This document shows positions 44,913 through 53,552 of a DNA stretch of 64,000 bases, one piece after another. Under the pieces are notes generated by a model. The model made no database searches, was not told where the DNA came from, and worked only from the letters and a program-made list of their open reading frames with translations. The DNA is taken from assembly GCF_017876575.1 (NCBI RefSeq), contig NZ_JAGIOE010000001.1, positions 4,010,443 through 4,074,442 of the forward strand, written 5' to 3'. The first letter of the stretch is position 1; each line of letters starts with the position of its first letter. The DNA comes from Paeniglutamicibacter psychrophenolicus (GTDB lineage Bacteria > Actinomycetota > Actinomycetes > Actinomycetales > Micrococcaceae). Made by a program: the position numbers and the translations under genes.

Positions 44913-46157
44913 CTACCGGAAATCCGGGCCCGAGCCCTGCCGCTCCTCGTCCAAGGCCACCGCCACGGCAAGCTTTCGCGCCGCGACCAACTCAATGGCC
45001 GCGGCAAGGGCCAGCACCAGCATCAAGATGGCCAGGCCAGTGAACAGCAACCCGGCGACGTAGCTGTAGACGCCACTGAGCATCGTTTCGTGGTAGAAGA
45101 ATTCGGCGTTCTCCCCGGCCACGCGCACGTCGCCAGCGACGGTGAGCATCGCGCCGCCGGTGTGGATGGCCACCGGTGCCAGTGCCGCGAGCATGCCCGC
45201 ACCGGCAACGCCAGCCACGAATTTGGCTTTCAGCGTCCGGGCCAGGTCGTCGACCCCGAGCAGGCCCGAATCCACGGGTCGCGGCGCCCGGGCCAGCGAG
45301 CGCAGCAACAGCACGGCGACCACCAGGGCAAGCAACGCCACCGCGATCATGGGCACGCCGAAAAACCAGCCGTGGATATCGACCGATTGGGTCCCGGGAG
45401 TCAGCGGCAGCGCATATCCGACCGCCGGGTCACTCGTGGCCGTGTTGCGCACGACGACAAGCCGGGTGAAGCGCCCGTAAACGTCCTTGCTCGAGGCAAG
45501 GCCCGTGGCCACCAGCCATCCGCACAGCAACAAGGCGGCGACCGCGGGAATCACCAGGGCCCAGCGCGGTCCGAAGCTCAGGAATCCCCTGGGCTTCAGC
45601 TGCGCCGAAAGCACCGCGGCACCAGACTCCGCGGGGTTTTTCCGCCGGGCAACCAACAGGGCCAGCAAACCCAGGGTCACCGCCACCGCGACCAATGGCA
45701 CCAGCAGTCCCAGCAAAAGCGGCCACGCGTCGTTGGCCTGCGGCGGTGCCAAGGGCGAATCCCCCAAGGTTTGGTAGCACCTTTCCACGTCTTCCTGGGT
45801 GGCCCCCGGGCTCGACTCCGGCAGCAGCTGGCAGGCCATGAATCCCTGGAAGTGCGTGTCTGCTTCCACGTCGTACGGCGCATTCGCCGCCTGAACCACC
45901 GCACGGGCCCACCCTTCCATGGCCACGCGGAGCACTAGGTAGACGGCCACGCCGGCCGCCAGCGACCAGCTTGCAGCCGTGCCCCATCCGGCCAGCAACG
46001 TTGCCGCGGCACGCCGGGAAGGCGGATCGAGCAATGAGGTTTCAATCCTCAGTTTCCCGCGGGTGCGCGGCACCGCCCGGACCAGGACCCAGACAAGAGC
46101 CACCAGCAATATTGTTGCCGCGATCAGTAAAAGAACCGTCGTCGTTGAGAGTTCCAT
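44913..46157 (-). CDS. Membrane protein of unknown function, downstream of GntR-type regulator
   Basis: I recognise no named family. This 414-residue integral membrane protein has six hydrophobic segments in three groups: residues 8-28 and 57-75, 148-170 and 200-220, 275-295 then 320-345 and 370-395. A longer extracytoplasmic loop with two Cys (FQGFMACQLLPE and VERCYQTLG) lies between helices 2 and 3. It follows a small GntR/YtrA-type regulator by 125 bases on the same strand. YtrA-type repressors usually sit beside membrane-protein or ABC genes they control, so this is probably their target. Confidence 0.8.
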   Translation of the reverse strand: MELSTTTVLLLIAATILLVALVWVLVRAVPRTRGKLRIETSLLDPPSRRAAATLLAGWGTAASWSLAAGVAVYLVLRVAMEGWARAVVQAANAPYDVEADTHFQGFMACQLLPESSPGATQEDVERCYQTLGDSPLAPPQANDAWPLLLGLLVPLVAVAVTLGLLALLVARRKNPAESGAAVLSAQLKPRGFLSFGPRWALVIPAVAALLLCGWLVATGLASSKDVYGRFTRLVVVRNTATSDPAVGYALPLTPGTQSVDIHGWFFGVPMIAVALLALVVAVLLLRSLARAPRPVDSGLLGVDDLARTLKAKFVAGVAGAGMLAALAPVAIHTGGAMLTVAGDVRVAGENAEFFYHETMLSGVYSYVAGLLFTGLAILMLVLALAAAIELVAARKLAVAVALDEERQGSGPDFR

Positions 46158-46282
46158 CGTTCAGCCCACCTCGTGCCGGGACCCGCAGGGGTCCGCCATC
46201 CGCAGTCCTCGACACGATGTCGATGCCCCCGCCACCTGGCGTGCGGACGCCGGCAGGTGGTGGCGGAGATGATGCGCGACTC

Positions 46283-46717
46283 TCAGGTACCCGTGCGGTC
46301 CCACCCCACGGCCAGCAATCCCTGGGCTTGTTCGAGGTTCAGGCCCGCGGCCTGGGCAGCACGGGCAAAGACCTGGGCCTCGATCAGTGCCGGTTCAGCC
46401 AGGCCCCGGCCCGGATTGACCCGGGTCCCGGCGGCCCGGCCGGTGCGGACCAGCCCCGCGGCTTCCAGTTCCCTGTAGGCCTTGGCCACCGTGCCTGCGG
46501 CCAGGCGCAGGTCCCCGGCGAGCTGGCGCACGGTGGGCAGCTTGGCATTGGCCGGCAGCACACCGCCGTGTATCAGTGCGGCGAGCTGGCTGCGGACCTG
46601 TTCGGCGGGACCCGACGGGTGCACCGGGTCCACGATGATCGATCCGGCGCCCAGGGCTTCCGGTGTCGAGTGCGCGGGTGGGCGGGGAGAACCGCCGGAC
46701 GCCGTTGATGCGTTCAC
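46283..46717 (-). CDS. GntR-family (YtrA-type) transcriptional regulator
   Basis: This repressor of 144 residues starts with GTG at 46717, GGGGGA three bases upstream. The winged helix-turn-helix occupies about residues 30-100 (PAEQVRSQLAALIHGGVLPA; LPTVRQLAGDLRLAAGTVAK; AYRELEAAGLVRTGRAAGTR). The short C-terminal tail of about 35 residues is characteristic of the YtrA subgroup, which lacks an effector-binding domain. Two 24-base dyads cover its own promoter, so autoregulation is likely. It is first in a putative operon with the membrane protein downstream. Confidence 0.88.
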   Translation of the reverse strand: MNASTASGGSPRPPAHSTPEALGAGSIIVDPVHPSGPAEQVRSQLAALIHGGVLPANAKLPTVRQLAGDLRLAAGTVAKAYRELEAAGLVRTGRAAGTRVNPGRGLAEPALIEAQVFARAAQAAGLNLEQAQGLLAVGWDRTGT

Positions 46718-46734
46718 GAATCCCCCTTCCCCAA

Positions 46735-46758
46735 CTTGTATCAGTGCAACAATACAAG
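46735..46758 (-). promoter_or_regulatory. GntR operator 1, overlapping -10 element
   Basis: A 24-base dyad runs from CTTGTAT at one end to ATACAAG at the other. On the minus strand it covers TGTATT, the -10 candidate, 18 bases after the TTGACA at 46775-46780. It begins 18 bases upstream of the GTG start of the regulator gene. Confidence 0.75.
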
Positions 46759-46770
46759 CAGCACCGGAAC

Positions 46771-46794
46771 CTTGTGTCAATACGTTGATACAAG
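46771..46794 (-). promoter_or_regulatory. GntR operator 2, overlapping -35 element
   Basis: A 24-base dyad: CTTGTGTCAA-TACG-TTGATACAAG, one mismatch between arms. It covers a consensus -35 TTGACA (46775-46780, minus strand). Its centre lies 36 bases from that of operator 1, and the arms of both share CTTGTAT/ATACAAG, so they should bind the same dimeric repressor. Confidence 0.78.
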
Positions 46795-47211
46795 TTTGCG
46801 AAGCGCAAGCCGAGGGGCCCATTGGCGCCAATTGGCCAAGGACCATGTCAACCGGGCCGAGCAAGGCGGGCGAATCCGGTCACGGTACTCACAGTCCATG
46901 CCACAGGCAGGAGGCCAAACATTCCCCGCGCCAGCGCCCGGCACCAAAACCCATCGGGCGCGCCTGCCGCCGGGCGCGAGCGCGACCCGACCCCAAACGC
47001 TTGCGCCACGAGGTCGACCTGATGATATGGATCACAATTCGATGCCGAGTCACGAAGCTGGTGAGAAACATTGATTTCCAAAAAAGCTTTACCAGCGCAT
47101 GTGAATCGTGCCACACTGTGGTTGTTATCCATAACATGCCGTGCGGTTTGGCAACGCGTTGGGTGGGGACGTCGTGTGGGCTGGGGCCGCTCGCAACTGA
47201 TGAGGAGCAAG
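46795..47211 (+). promoter_or_regulatory. Upstream region of the GH101 gene
   Basis: No gene is seen. Near the GH101 start are TGTGA-N6-CCACA (47100-47115), one mismatch from the CRP/GlxR consensus, and a 6-2-6 dyad TGTTAT-CC-ATAACA (47123-47136), which resembles a repressor operator. The ribosome-binding site AGGAG lies at 47203-47207. I see no convincing -35/-10 pair. Confidence 0.4.
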
Positions 47212-50200
47212 ATGCGAAGTTCACCACGCAAGATTCGAAGGGCCGTCGGACTCGGTGCCGTCGGCGCCATCGCGGCCGCCGCGCTGGTCCCGCTGGGGAT
47301 CACCGGGGCCGCGGCAGTACCCGAGGCCACCGACACATCGGCGAGCACCATTTCCTCGCAAGCACTCAAGGTCACGGTCTCCCGCGACTTCCCGCAGGTT
47401 CTCAAGTACACCGAGGCCTCCACCTCCGCGACCCTCGACGGAGCAACCAAGCCCATCGATGCGATCACGATCAACGGCGAGATCCACAAGGTCGAGGTGA
47501 CCTCGAAGCCGGCCGGCGAATCGGCCATGGACTACCGGATCACCGTTCCGGAAATCCCGGGCGCCGTGATCGAGGCCCGGATCAGCGTCGAGGACTCCGT
47601 GATGACGTTCCGTGTCACGGACATCACCGACGGCGACTCCACCAAGATCCGCACGCTGGGCATCCCCGGAAACAACTTGGTCAGCGTGTCCTCGACCAGC
47701 TCCGGCGCCCAGGTCTCCACGGCCAACCTCTCGGTGGACCGCGCCAAGAGCGGTGACACCTTCACCCGGGTCACCGACTCCACGCCCCTGGACGCCAAGC
47801 CCCAGGAATCGGCCTTCGCCCTGGCAAACACCGATAAACTCGCCGCGGCGCTGGAATCCAATTCCCTGTACGACACATCCTCCGGCTCCGGATACCGGTC
47901 CCAGGGCCGCTTCCAGCGCCAGGCAGTGAAGGACGGCGAGCATGTGCGCGTGGGCATCTCCAGCGGCGACTGGCTCTACCGCGCCAAGGAATCCAACGAA
48001 ACCGAGGAACTGCCCTGGTCCAAGGTGAAGATCACCGCCGATGCCAACGCCGATGAGACCGTCGACTGGCAGGACGCCGCCATCGCGCTGCGCGACATTG
48101 CGGTGCTCCCGAACCGGGGCGGCGACGTCAAGGACAAGGTCGTCCAGCGCATCCCGTTCAACTTCGCGTCCCAGGCCACACACCCGTTCCTGCGCACGCT
48201 GGACGACACCAAGCGCATCGCGCTGGCCACCGACGGTCTCGGCCAGTCGGCCATCCTCAAGGGGTTCGGCAACGAGGGACACGACTCGGCCAACACCGAC
48301 TTCGCCGACAACTACAACACCCGCGCCGGCGGACTCGAGGACCTGAACCAGCTCCTGGAAGCCGGCAAGAAATGGAACGCCTCCTACGGCGTGCACATCA
48401 ACCAGACCGAGGCCTACCCGGAATCCAAGTTCTTCTCCGAGGACCTGGTCGATCCGAAGGCCAAGGGCTGGAGCTGGCTGGACCAGTCGTACTACATCAA
48501 CCAGCGCAAGGACATCCTCACCGGCAACCTGGCCGAGCGCATCAAGAAGTTCCGCGAGCAGACCGACGAGAACCTGGACATGGTCTACGTCGACGTCTAC
48601 TACCAGTACGGCTGGCTCGCCGAGCGCCTGCAGAAGGAACTGGTCAAGAACGGCTTCCGGGTCAGCTCCGAGTGGGCGCATTCGCTGGATAGGAACAACA
48701 CCTGGTCCCACTGGGCCACCGACGAGAATTACGGCGGCTCCAACAACAAGGGTATCAACTCGGACATCATCCGCTTCGCCCTGAACTCGCAGAAGGACAC
48801 CTGGAACCCGCACCCGCTGCTCGGAAACGCCAACATCGTCGAGTGGGAGGGCTGGACCGGGCAGAACGACTACAACGCCTTCTACCAGAACATCTGGAAG
48901 AAGAACCTGCCGGCGAAGTACCTGCAACAGCAGGAAATCGTCAGCTGGGAGAAGGAACGGATCGACCTCACCGGCGGCGTCTCCGTCACCGGAACCTCGG
49001 CCGAGGACCGGGTCATCACCGAGTCGGGCGCCGAGGTGCTGCGCGGGGACAGCTACCTGCTGCCCTGGGCAGCGGACGGCACCTTCGACGCCAGCGGCGA
49101 GGAGCCCACCAAGCTGTACCACTACAGCGCCAAGGGAGGCACCAGCACCTGGACGCTGCCCGAGCGCTTCCGCCAGAACGGCGAGTACAAGCTCTACAAG
49201 CTCACCGACACCGGCCGCGAACTGGTCGACCAGCCCAAGGCCAGCCAGGGCAAGATCACGCTGAGTGCCGAGGCCGGGCAGCCCTACGTGCTGGCGCACG
49301 ACGCCCGTCCCGCGCTGCCGCAGCAGGCGGACTTCGGCCAGGGAACCGGCGTCACCGACCCCGGCTTCAATTCCGGCACCCTGGAATCCTGGAACCCGAC
49401 CGGCTCGGCCGCCATCGAACGCAACGCCAAGGGCCACAGCTACGCGGTGCTGGGCGAAGGAACCTCCGCGATCTCGCAGAAGTTGGGCACGCTGGAACCG
49501 GGAACCTACTCGGTCAGCGCCTGGGTCGAGATGGAAAAGGGCAAGTCCCGGGAAACAACGCTGTCAGTGAAGGGCCAAGGCACCGAGTCGGCGTCCAACA
49601 CCATCCACAGCTCGCGGGCCACCAACTACGTCGCCGCCGACGAGAAGCACGGCACCAACTTCCAGCGCCTGCGCGTGGTCATCGACGTGGATGAATCGGC
49701 CACCCCGACGCTGCGGATCGCCGCCGGCGAGGGCGCGGCCAAGGTCCGCATCGACGACGTGCGCGTCGTGGCCACCTCAAAGGTCCCCACCACCGGCGTC
49801 ATCTCGGAGGACTTCGAGGACATCGACCAGGGGTGGGGCCCGTTCGTGAAGGGCAATGCCGGCGGATCCACCGATCCCCGCACCCATCTGGCCGAACTCA
49901 ACGCGCCGTACACGCAGTCCGGCTGGAACTCCAAGGCAACCGACGACGTCATCGACGGCAAGTGGTCGCTGAAGTCGCACGCCGAGAACAAGGGCCCGGG
50001 CGGCGGCCCGGGACTGGTGTACCGGACCTCCAACTACACCGTCCCGATGACCCCGGGCCACGAGTACCGGGTCAGCTTCGACTACCAGAACGTCCTCGCG
50101 GGCGAATACAACTGGGTCGGCGGCTACGCCTCGGCCAACGGCACGGTCAAGACCCAAAGCAAGGCGCTGCCGCGCCAGCTGGATACCGCCCGCTTCACCG

Positions 50201-51114
50201 ACACCATCGTGGCCGGCGGCTGCGGCGACACCTGGGTGGGACTCGAACGCGTCGGCGGTTCGGAGGCTGCCGACTTCTCGCTGGACAACCTGCTGATCGA
50301 GGACCTCGGCACGGCGGAAAGCATTCCCGCCTGCGGCCAGGTCTCCGTCGAGCTGGAGGGCGACGTGATCAAGCAGGAGCAGGACAACACGTTCACCACC
50401 ACGTTCACCAGCGACGAGCCGGCGGACATCAAGGACCTCGAGGTCGCACTCGAGCTTCCCGAGGGCTGGAGCGCCACGGCCAAGACCGCGAACACCGCCG
50501 CCACGCTGGCGGCCGGTGCGAAGTTGGAAACCACCTGGACCGTGGTGCCCCCGGCCTCCGCCGACGGCGACTACACGGTCGGGACCACCGCGTCCTACAC
50601 CACCACGGCCGATCCGGTGGGGACGCGCACGGTGTCCGACGACGTTGCCGTCTACACGCTGCCGGCTGCCCCCACCGGTAGCGTCTACGCCAGCGACCAC
50701 AAGTGGGTCAGCGCGGAGAACGGCTGGGGCCCTGTGGAACGTGACCGCGCCAACGGCGAGAACGGCGAGGGCGACGGCCCGGCCATCACCCTGAACGGCG
50801 TCGTCTTTGAGAAGGGCCTGGGTGCGCATGCGCCCAGCACCGTGCGCTACTTCACGGGCGGCAAGTGCAGCTCCTTCACGGCGCAGGTCGGCATCGACGA
50901 CGTCCAGAAGACCCTGGGCTCGGTCGGCTTCACAGTCCTGACCGACGGCAAGTCCGTCGCCAAGTCCCCGGTGATGCGTGCCAACAGTGAGACCTTCTCG
51001 CTGAGCGCAGACATCACCGGCGCCGAGTACGTCGACCTGGTGGTCGACGTCGCCGGGGACGGCAACGGCAACGACCACGCGGACTGGGCCGACGCCAAGT
51101 TCACCTGCAAGTAG
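47212..51114 (+). CDS. Secreted GH101 endo-alpha-N-acetylgalactosaminidase-like glycosidase
   Basis: This large exported enzyme of 1300 residues should release O-linked Gal-GalNAc (core-1) disaccharide from mucin-type glycans. Signal peptide about residues 1-35 (MRSSPRKIRRAVGLGAVGAI, ending GAAA). The GH101 catalytic domain covers roughly 260-660: nucleophile Asp461 in MVYVDVYYQYGW and acid/base Glu487 in VSSEWAHSLDR. Carbohydrate-binding-type modules lie near 720-850 and 863-1035, a NEW3-like beta-sandwich near 1043-1150, and an NPCBM-type domain to the end (EKGLGAHAPSTVRYF). There is no sortase or membrane anchor, so it is probably released. The start at 47212 has AGGAG upstream. Single gene, bounded by a GntR pair and a decayed toxin-antitoxin locus. 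Confidence 0.9.
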   Translation: MRSSPRKIRRAVGLGAVGAIAAAALVPLGITGAAAVPEATDTSASTISSQALKVTVSRDFPQVLKYTEASTSATLDGATKPIDAITINGEIHKVEVTSKPAGESAMDYRITVPEIPGAVIEARISVEDSVMTFRVTDITDGDSTKIRTLGIPGNNLVSVSSTSSGAQVSTANLSVDRAKSGDTFTRVTDSTPLDAKPQESAFALANTDKLAAALESNSLYDTSSGSGYRSQGRFQRQAVKDGEHVRVGISSGDWLYRAKESNETEELPWSKVKITADANADETVDWQDAAIALRDIAVLPNRGGDVKDKVVQRIPFNFASQATHPFLRTLDDTKRIALATDGLGQSAILKGFGNEGHDSANTDFADNYNTRAGGLEDLNQLLEAGKKWNASYGVHINQTEAYPESKFFSEDLVDPKAKGWSWLDQSYYINQRKDILTGNLAERIKKFREQTDENLDMVYVDVYYQYGWLAERLQKELVKNGFRVSSEWAHSLDRNNTWSHWATDENYGGSNNKGINSDIIRFALNSQKDTWNPHPLLGNANIVEWEGWTGQNDYNAFYQNIWKKNLPAKYLQQQEIVSWEKERIDLTGGVSVTGTSAEDRVITESGAEVLRGDSYLLPWAADGTFDASGEEPTKLYHYSAKGGTSTWTLPERFRQNGEYKLYKLTDTGRELVDQPKASQGKITLSAEAGQPYVLAHDARPALPQQADFGQGTGVTDPGFNSGTLESWNPTGSAAIERNAKGHSYAVLGEGTSAISQKLGTLEPGTYSVSAWVEMEKGKSRETTLSVKGQGTESASNTIHSSRATNYVAADEKHGTNFQRLRVVIDVDESATPTLRIAAGEGAAKVRIDDVRVVATSKVPTTGVISEDFEDIDQGWGPFVKGNAGGSTDPRTHLAELNAPYTQSGWNSKATDDVIDGKWSLKSHAENKGPGGGPGLVYRTSNYTVPMTPGHEYRVSFDYQNVLAGEYNWVGGYASANGTVKTQSKALPRQLDTARFTDTIVAGGCGDTWVGLERVGGSEAADFSLDNLLIEDLGTAESIPACGQVSVELEGDVIKQEQDNTFTTTFTSDEPADIKDLEVALELPEGWSATAKTANTAATLAAGAKLETTWTVVPPASADGDYTVGTTASYTTTADPVGTRTVSDDVAVYTLPAAPTGSVYASDHKWVSAENGWGPVERDRANGENGEGDGPAITLNGVVFEKGLGAHAPSTVRYFTGGKCSSFTAQVGIDDVQKTLGSVGFTVLTDGKSVAKSPVMRANSETFSLSADITGAEYVDLVVDVAGDGNGNDHADWADAKFTCK

Positions 51115-51131
51115 ATCATTATCTGATACAC

Positions 51132-51180
51132 CGATGGCGCCGGTTCACCACCTTTCGCGGGGAGTGGACCGGCGTCATCC
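51132..51180 (+). terminator. Probable terminator of the GH101 gene
   Basis: The arms GATGGCGCCGGTTCACC and GTGGACCGGCGTCATC pair with a few mismatches across a loop, 18 bases after the stop codon. No T-run follows. The rest of 51181-51373 holds nothing I recognise. Confidence 0.5.
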
Positions 51181-51373
51181 GATCAATCGGCGGGAATGCC
51201 ATGCGGGAGGCAGTCAACCGGCGATAGGGTTTTCGAAAGCATCTTGCCGGAAATCATCCGGAACGTGAAAACAATGGCCCGGCACACACTCTGGATGTGA
51301 ACGGGCCACTGGCTTGCGTCGACGGCTCGGCACGCTTTCGGCTTGGGATACGCCGCAACATATCGAGGGGGCA

Positions 51374-51673
51374 CTACGCGGCAATGCGAAGCGACCCGCC
51401 GAGAGCATGCGCGATCCTCGAGAGCATGACCCCACCAGGAGCTTGTGCACCATTCTCGATGGCTGAAATCACGGATTGACGGGTTCCGGCACGGCGGGCC
51501 AGCTCCGTCTGTGACAGGCAGGCTGCATTCCTGGCGTTCTACACGAGTTCTGCCAGTTCCAGCCGGGCCTCGGCTTCGATGGCAGCAGCATCGTATTCTT
51601 CACGCTCGCCGGCAGTCATGGCCGACAGCGAATCGTCGCGCACCTGTTCCCATGGGGTTGTGCTGGTCGTCAT
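51374..51673 (-). pseudogene. XRE-type (HigA-like) antitoxin interrupted by an in-frame amber codon
   Basis: The frame encodes a 99-residue antitoxin from the ATG at 51673 (MTTSTTPWEQVRDDSLSAM) to a TAG at 51374-51376. Codon 45 is TAG (51539-51541), splitting it. The part after the amber codon encodes a complete helix-turn-helix (SQTELARRAGTRQSVISAIE, then NGAQAPGGVMLSRIAHALGG). The residue expected here in intact relatives is probably Tyr (TAC/TAT), so one base change would explain the break. The product of the 5' part, 44 residues, lacks the DNA-binding domain. It lies downstream of a HigB-like toxin frame that is itself damaged. Confidence 0.78.
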
Positions 51674-52070
51674 TTTCTTTCCTGCCCTTCTTCGTAGCGT
51701 GGTGCTTGCCCGCGGCTCGTGCCCATTCAAGTGCGGACTGGGCACGTCTGGCCCGCAGAATCTCCGCCCGCTCGTTCGTCCGTTGCATGTGGAACGTCGT
51801 CAAAGTCACGGCCTGATGCTCCGGGCCAAGTACGTAAGTGATGCGACGAGCAACGTTCTCGGCAACAAACCGCAATTCGTGCAGTTCCTCAACCAACGGC
51901 TTCGAATGCGGCATCCGCAACAGATGTCCTTGAGTGGCCAAGCGATCAACGATCCGATCTGCGGCCGCCTTACCCGACTGGCTCAGTCCCACATACCATG
52001 CGCGAACATCGTCGGAAAATAGAACCGTCCACCTCGTATCGGAAACATACCAAGGACACGATATCCGGCA
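51600..52070 (-). pseudogene. HigB/RelE-like toxin, start codon lost or N-terminally truncated
   Basis: The conserved toxin frame reads from about 52034 (RWTVLFSDDVRAWYVGLSQS, then GKAAADRIVDRL) through VAENVARRITYVLGPEHQAV and LTTFHMQRTNERAEILRARR. Between the upstream stop at 52071-52073 and this domain no ATG, GTG or TTG exists in frame. The first is a GTG at 51992, about 15 residues into the domain. The C-terminus runs 74 bases into the antitoxin gene instead of stopping at its start. A remnant is more likely than a working toxin, though a shortened form from GTG cannot be excluded. Confidence 0.65.
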
Positions 52071-52073
52071 CTA

Positions 52074-52396
52074 GAGATATCAGGAGCATTGCTCCATGCC
52101 CCCGCGTTTCTGGGGCCGGATATCCCGGAAATTGGCGTGGGCCATTTCTCTCTGGCACAGGTCGCAGGCTCCAAGCCCATGAGCCCTAGGATTTGGCGTT
52201 GCTGGTCGGTGACCGCCGGCTCGAACACCCCGGGCCAGCTCGCGATTGCTAGGTTCGCCGCGCGTACTGAGATCGGTCGTGGTCTGCTAAATTCCGCCAT
52301 GAAACTCAAAGGCTCCTAAAGACGCGGCCGGCTAAATTCTCCTGGCGTTGGTCCGCCACAGGTCTCCTGGGCACCACAAAGAGAGATGCCATAGAA
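52074..52396. other. Non-coding/decayed stretch between toxin remnant and AAA ATPase gene
   Basis: Open frames here are short, have no family I know and no ribosome-binding sites. The base composition is more mixed than in the neighbours. It may be remains of an older insertion, but nothing identifiable is left. Confidence 0.4.
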
Positions 52397-52420
52397 TCTA
52401 AAGAGTCTAAAGAGTCTAAA
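52397..52420 (+). repeat. Tandem 9-base repeats upstream of AAA ATPase gene
   Basis: TCTAAAGAG occurs twice head to tail (52397-52405, 52406-52414) and is followed by a partial third copy TCTAAA (52415-52420). The array ends 16 bases before the ATG, directly ahead of the AAGGA ribosome-binding site, so it lies in the promoter or leader. Confidence 0.8.
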
Positions 52421-52436
52421 CAAGAAAAAGGATCCA

Positions 52437-53552
52437 ATGGCGAACCCCTTCAAGCCTACGGCCGGCGCGGAGCCACCCCACCTCATCGGACGCGAAGACG
52501 CTCTGGACTTGTTCGAGGAAGGTCTCGAGGATGGTGCCGGAGCCCCGGGCCTATTGAGCATTATTTCCGGGCCGCGTGGGATCGGCAAGACAGCCCTGCT
52601 TCACCGCGCGGAGAACGTAGCGCTTGAACACGGGTGGGCGCCGATTTCCGACACCGCCACACCTGGACTTCTCGAACGGCTCAAACACGGGGTCGAGATT
52701 CATCTGCGCGAATTCGGCCAGGCCGAATCCAAATGGCACATCACCGCCGTACAAGCGGCTTCCTTCGCCGTGACAAGGGAAATGACTCCAGCCGCCCAGG
52801 TCGGCCTTCGCGGCCGAATGACGGAACTGACGACCATCCTGCGCAAGCACGGCACAGGGCTGCTGATCACCGTCGATGAGATCCACTCAGTGGACCGGGC
52901 CGAGCTCGTCCAGCTATCGGCCACTGTCCAGCACTTGATCCGGGAGGGCCTCCCCATCGCGTTCGTGGTGGCGGGCATCCCCCATGCGGTCTCAAGCCTG
53001 CTGAACGACAAAGTCGCTACTTTCTTGCGCCGGGCAGACCCGATTGTGCTTGACAGCGTCGCCCTTGACGCGGTCCGGGATTCGCTGCGCCAAACCTTCA
53101 AGGACAGCAATGTGTCCATCAGCGAGGAGCACTTGGCAACGGCGGCAGAAGCGACGGGCGGCTATCCGTTCCTGGTGCAACTCGTTGGGTACCATGTCTG
53201 GCGACTCTCCAAGGTTTCCGGCGTCACGGACCAGACGCTGACCCGAGGCATTGAGGCGGCGCGCAAACGACTTGGGTCGATGGTCCTGGACACCGCGTTG
53301 GCCGATTTCTCGGACGTTGACCGCACTTTCCTGGTCAAGATGGCTGTCGACGACGGCCCATCACGCATGTCCAGCATCGCCGAAAGAATGGGCGAGAGCA
53401 TTAAGTACGTCGGCGTCTACCGGCACAGGCTCATTGACACTGGCATAATCCGGCCGGCAGGCCGCGGCCAGGTCGAATTTACGCTCCCCCATCTGGCCGA
53501 GCATCTCCGAAACCATGCCGTCCAGCTCCACAACCCTGGGCTGGGATCATGA
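52437..53552 (+). CDS. AAA/STAND-type ATPase with C-terminal winged helix
   Basis: This 371-residue P-loop ATPase has Walker A GPRGIGKT at residues 45-52, Walker B LLITVDEIHSVD with Asp147-Glu148, a sensor-1-like FVVAGIPHAV segment and a GGYPFLVQL sensor-2 region. The C-terminal third (from about residue 285, FSDVDRTFLVKMAVDDGPSR; SSIAERMGESIKYVGVYRHR) looks like a winged helix, as in ORC/Cdc6-like and archaeal-type ATPases. The gene overlaps the next one, a GNAT acetyltransferase, by ATGA. Role unknown. This family is scattered in actinobacterial accessory regions. Confidence 0.85.
   Translation: MANPFKPTAGAEPPHLIGREDALDLFEEGLEDGAGAPGLLSIISGPRGIGKTALLHRAENVALEHGWAPISDTATPGLLERLKHGVEIHLREFGQAESKWHITAVQAASFAVTREMTPAAQVGLRGRMTELTTILRKHGTGLLITVDEIHSVDRAELVQLSATVQHLIREGLPIAFVVAGIPHAVSSLLNDKVATFLRRADPIVLDSVALDAVRDSLRQTFKDSNVSISEEHLATAAEATGGYPFLVQLVGYHVWRLSKVSGVTDQTLTRGIEAARKRLGSMVLDTALADFSDVDRTFLVKMAVDDGPSRMSSIAERMGESIKYVGVYRHRLIDTGIIRPAGRGQVEFTLPHLAEHLRNHAVQLHNPGLGS

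Noticed and set aside
47221-49437. Minus-strand open frame of 738 codons opposite the GH101 gene
   Set aside because: Antisense to the catalytic region of a gene with recognisable motifs; composition (Gly/Val/Leu/Asp-rich) is typical of shadow frames.
51983-52309. 108-codon frame between the toxin remnant and the AAA ATPase gene
   Set aside because: No ribosome-binding site, no family, and its end overlaps the better-supported toxin frame.
52316-52588. Minus-strand frame with FRLFRLFRF repeats
   Set aside because: The repeats are just the translation of the TCTAAAGAG tandem array on the other strand; the rest is antisense to the ATPase gene.
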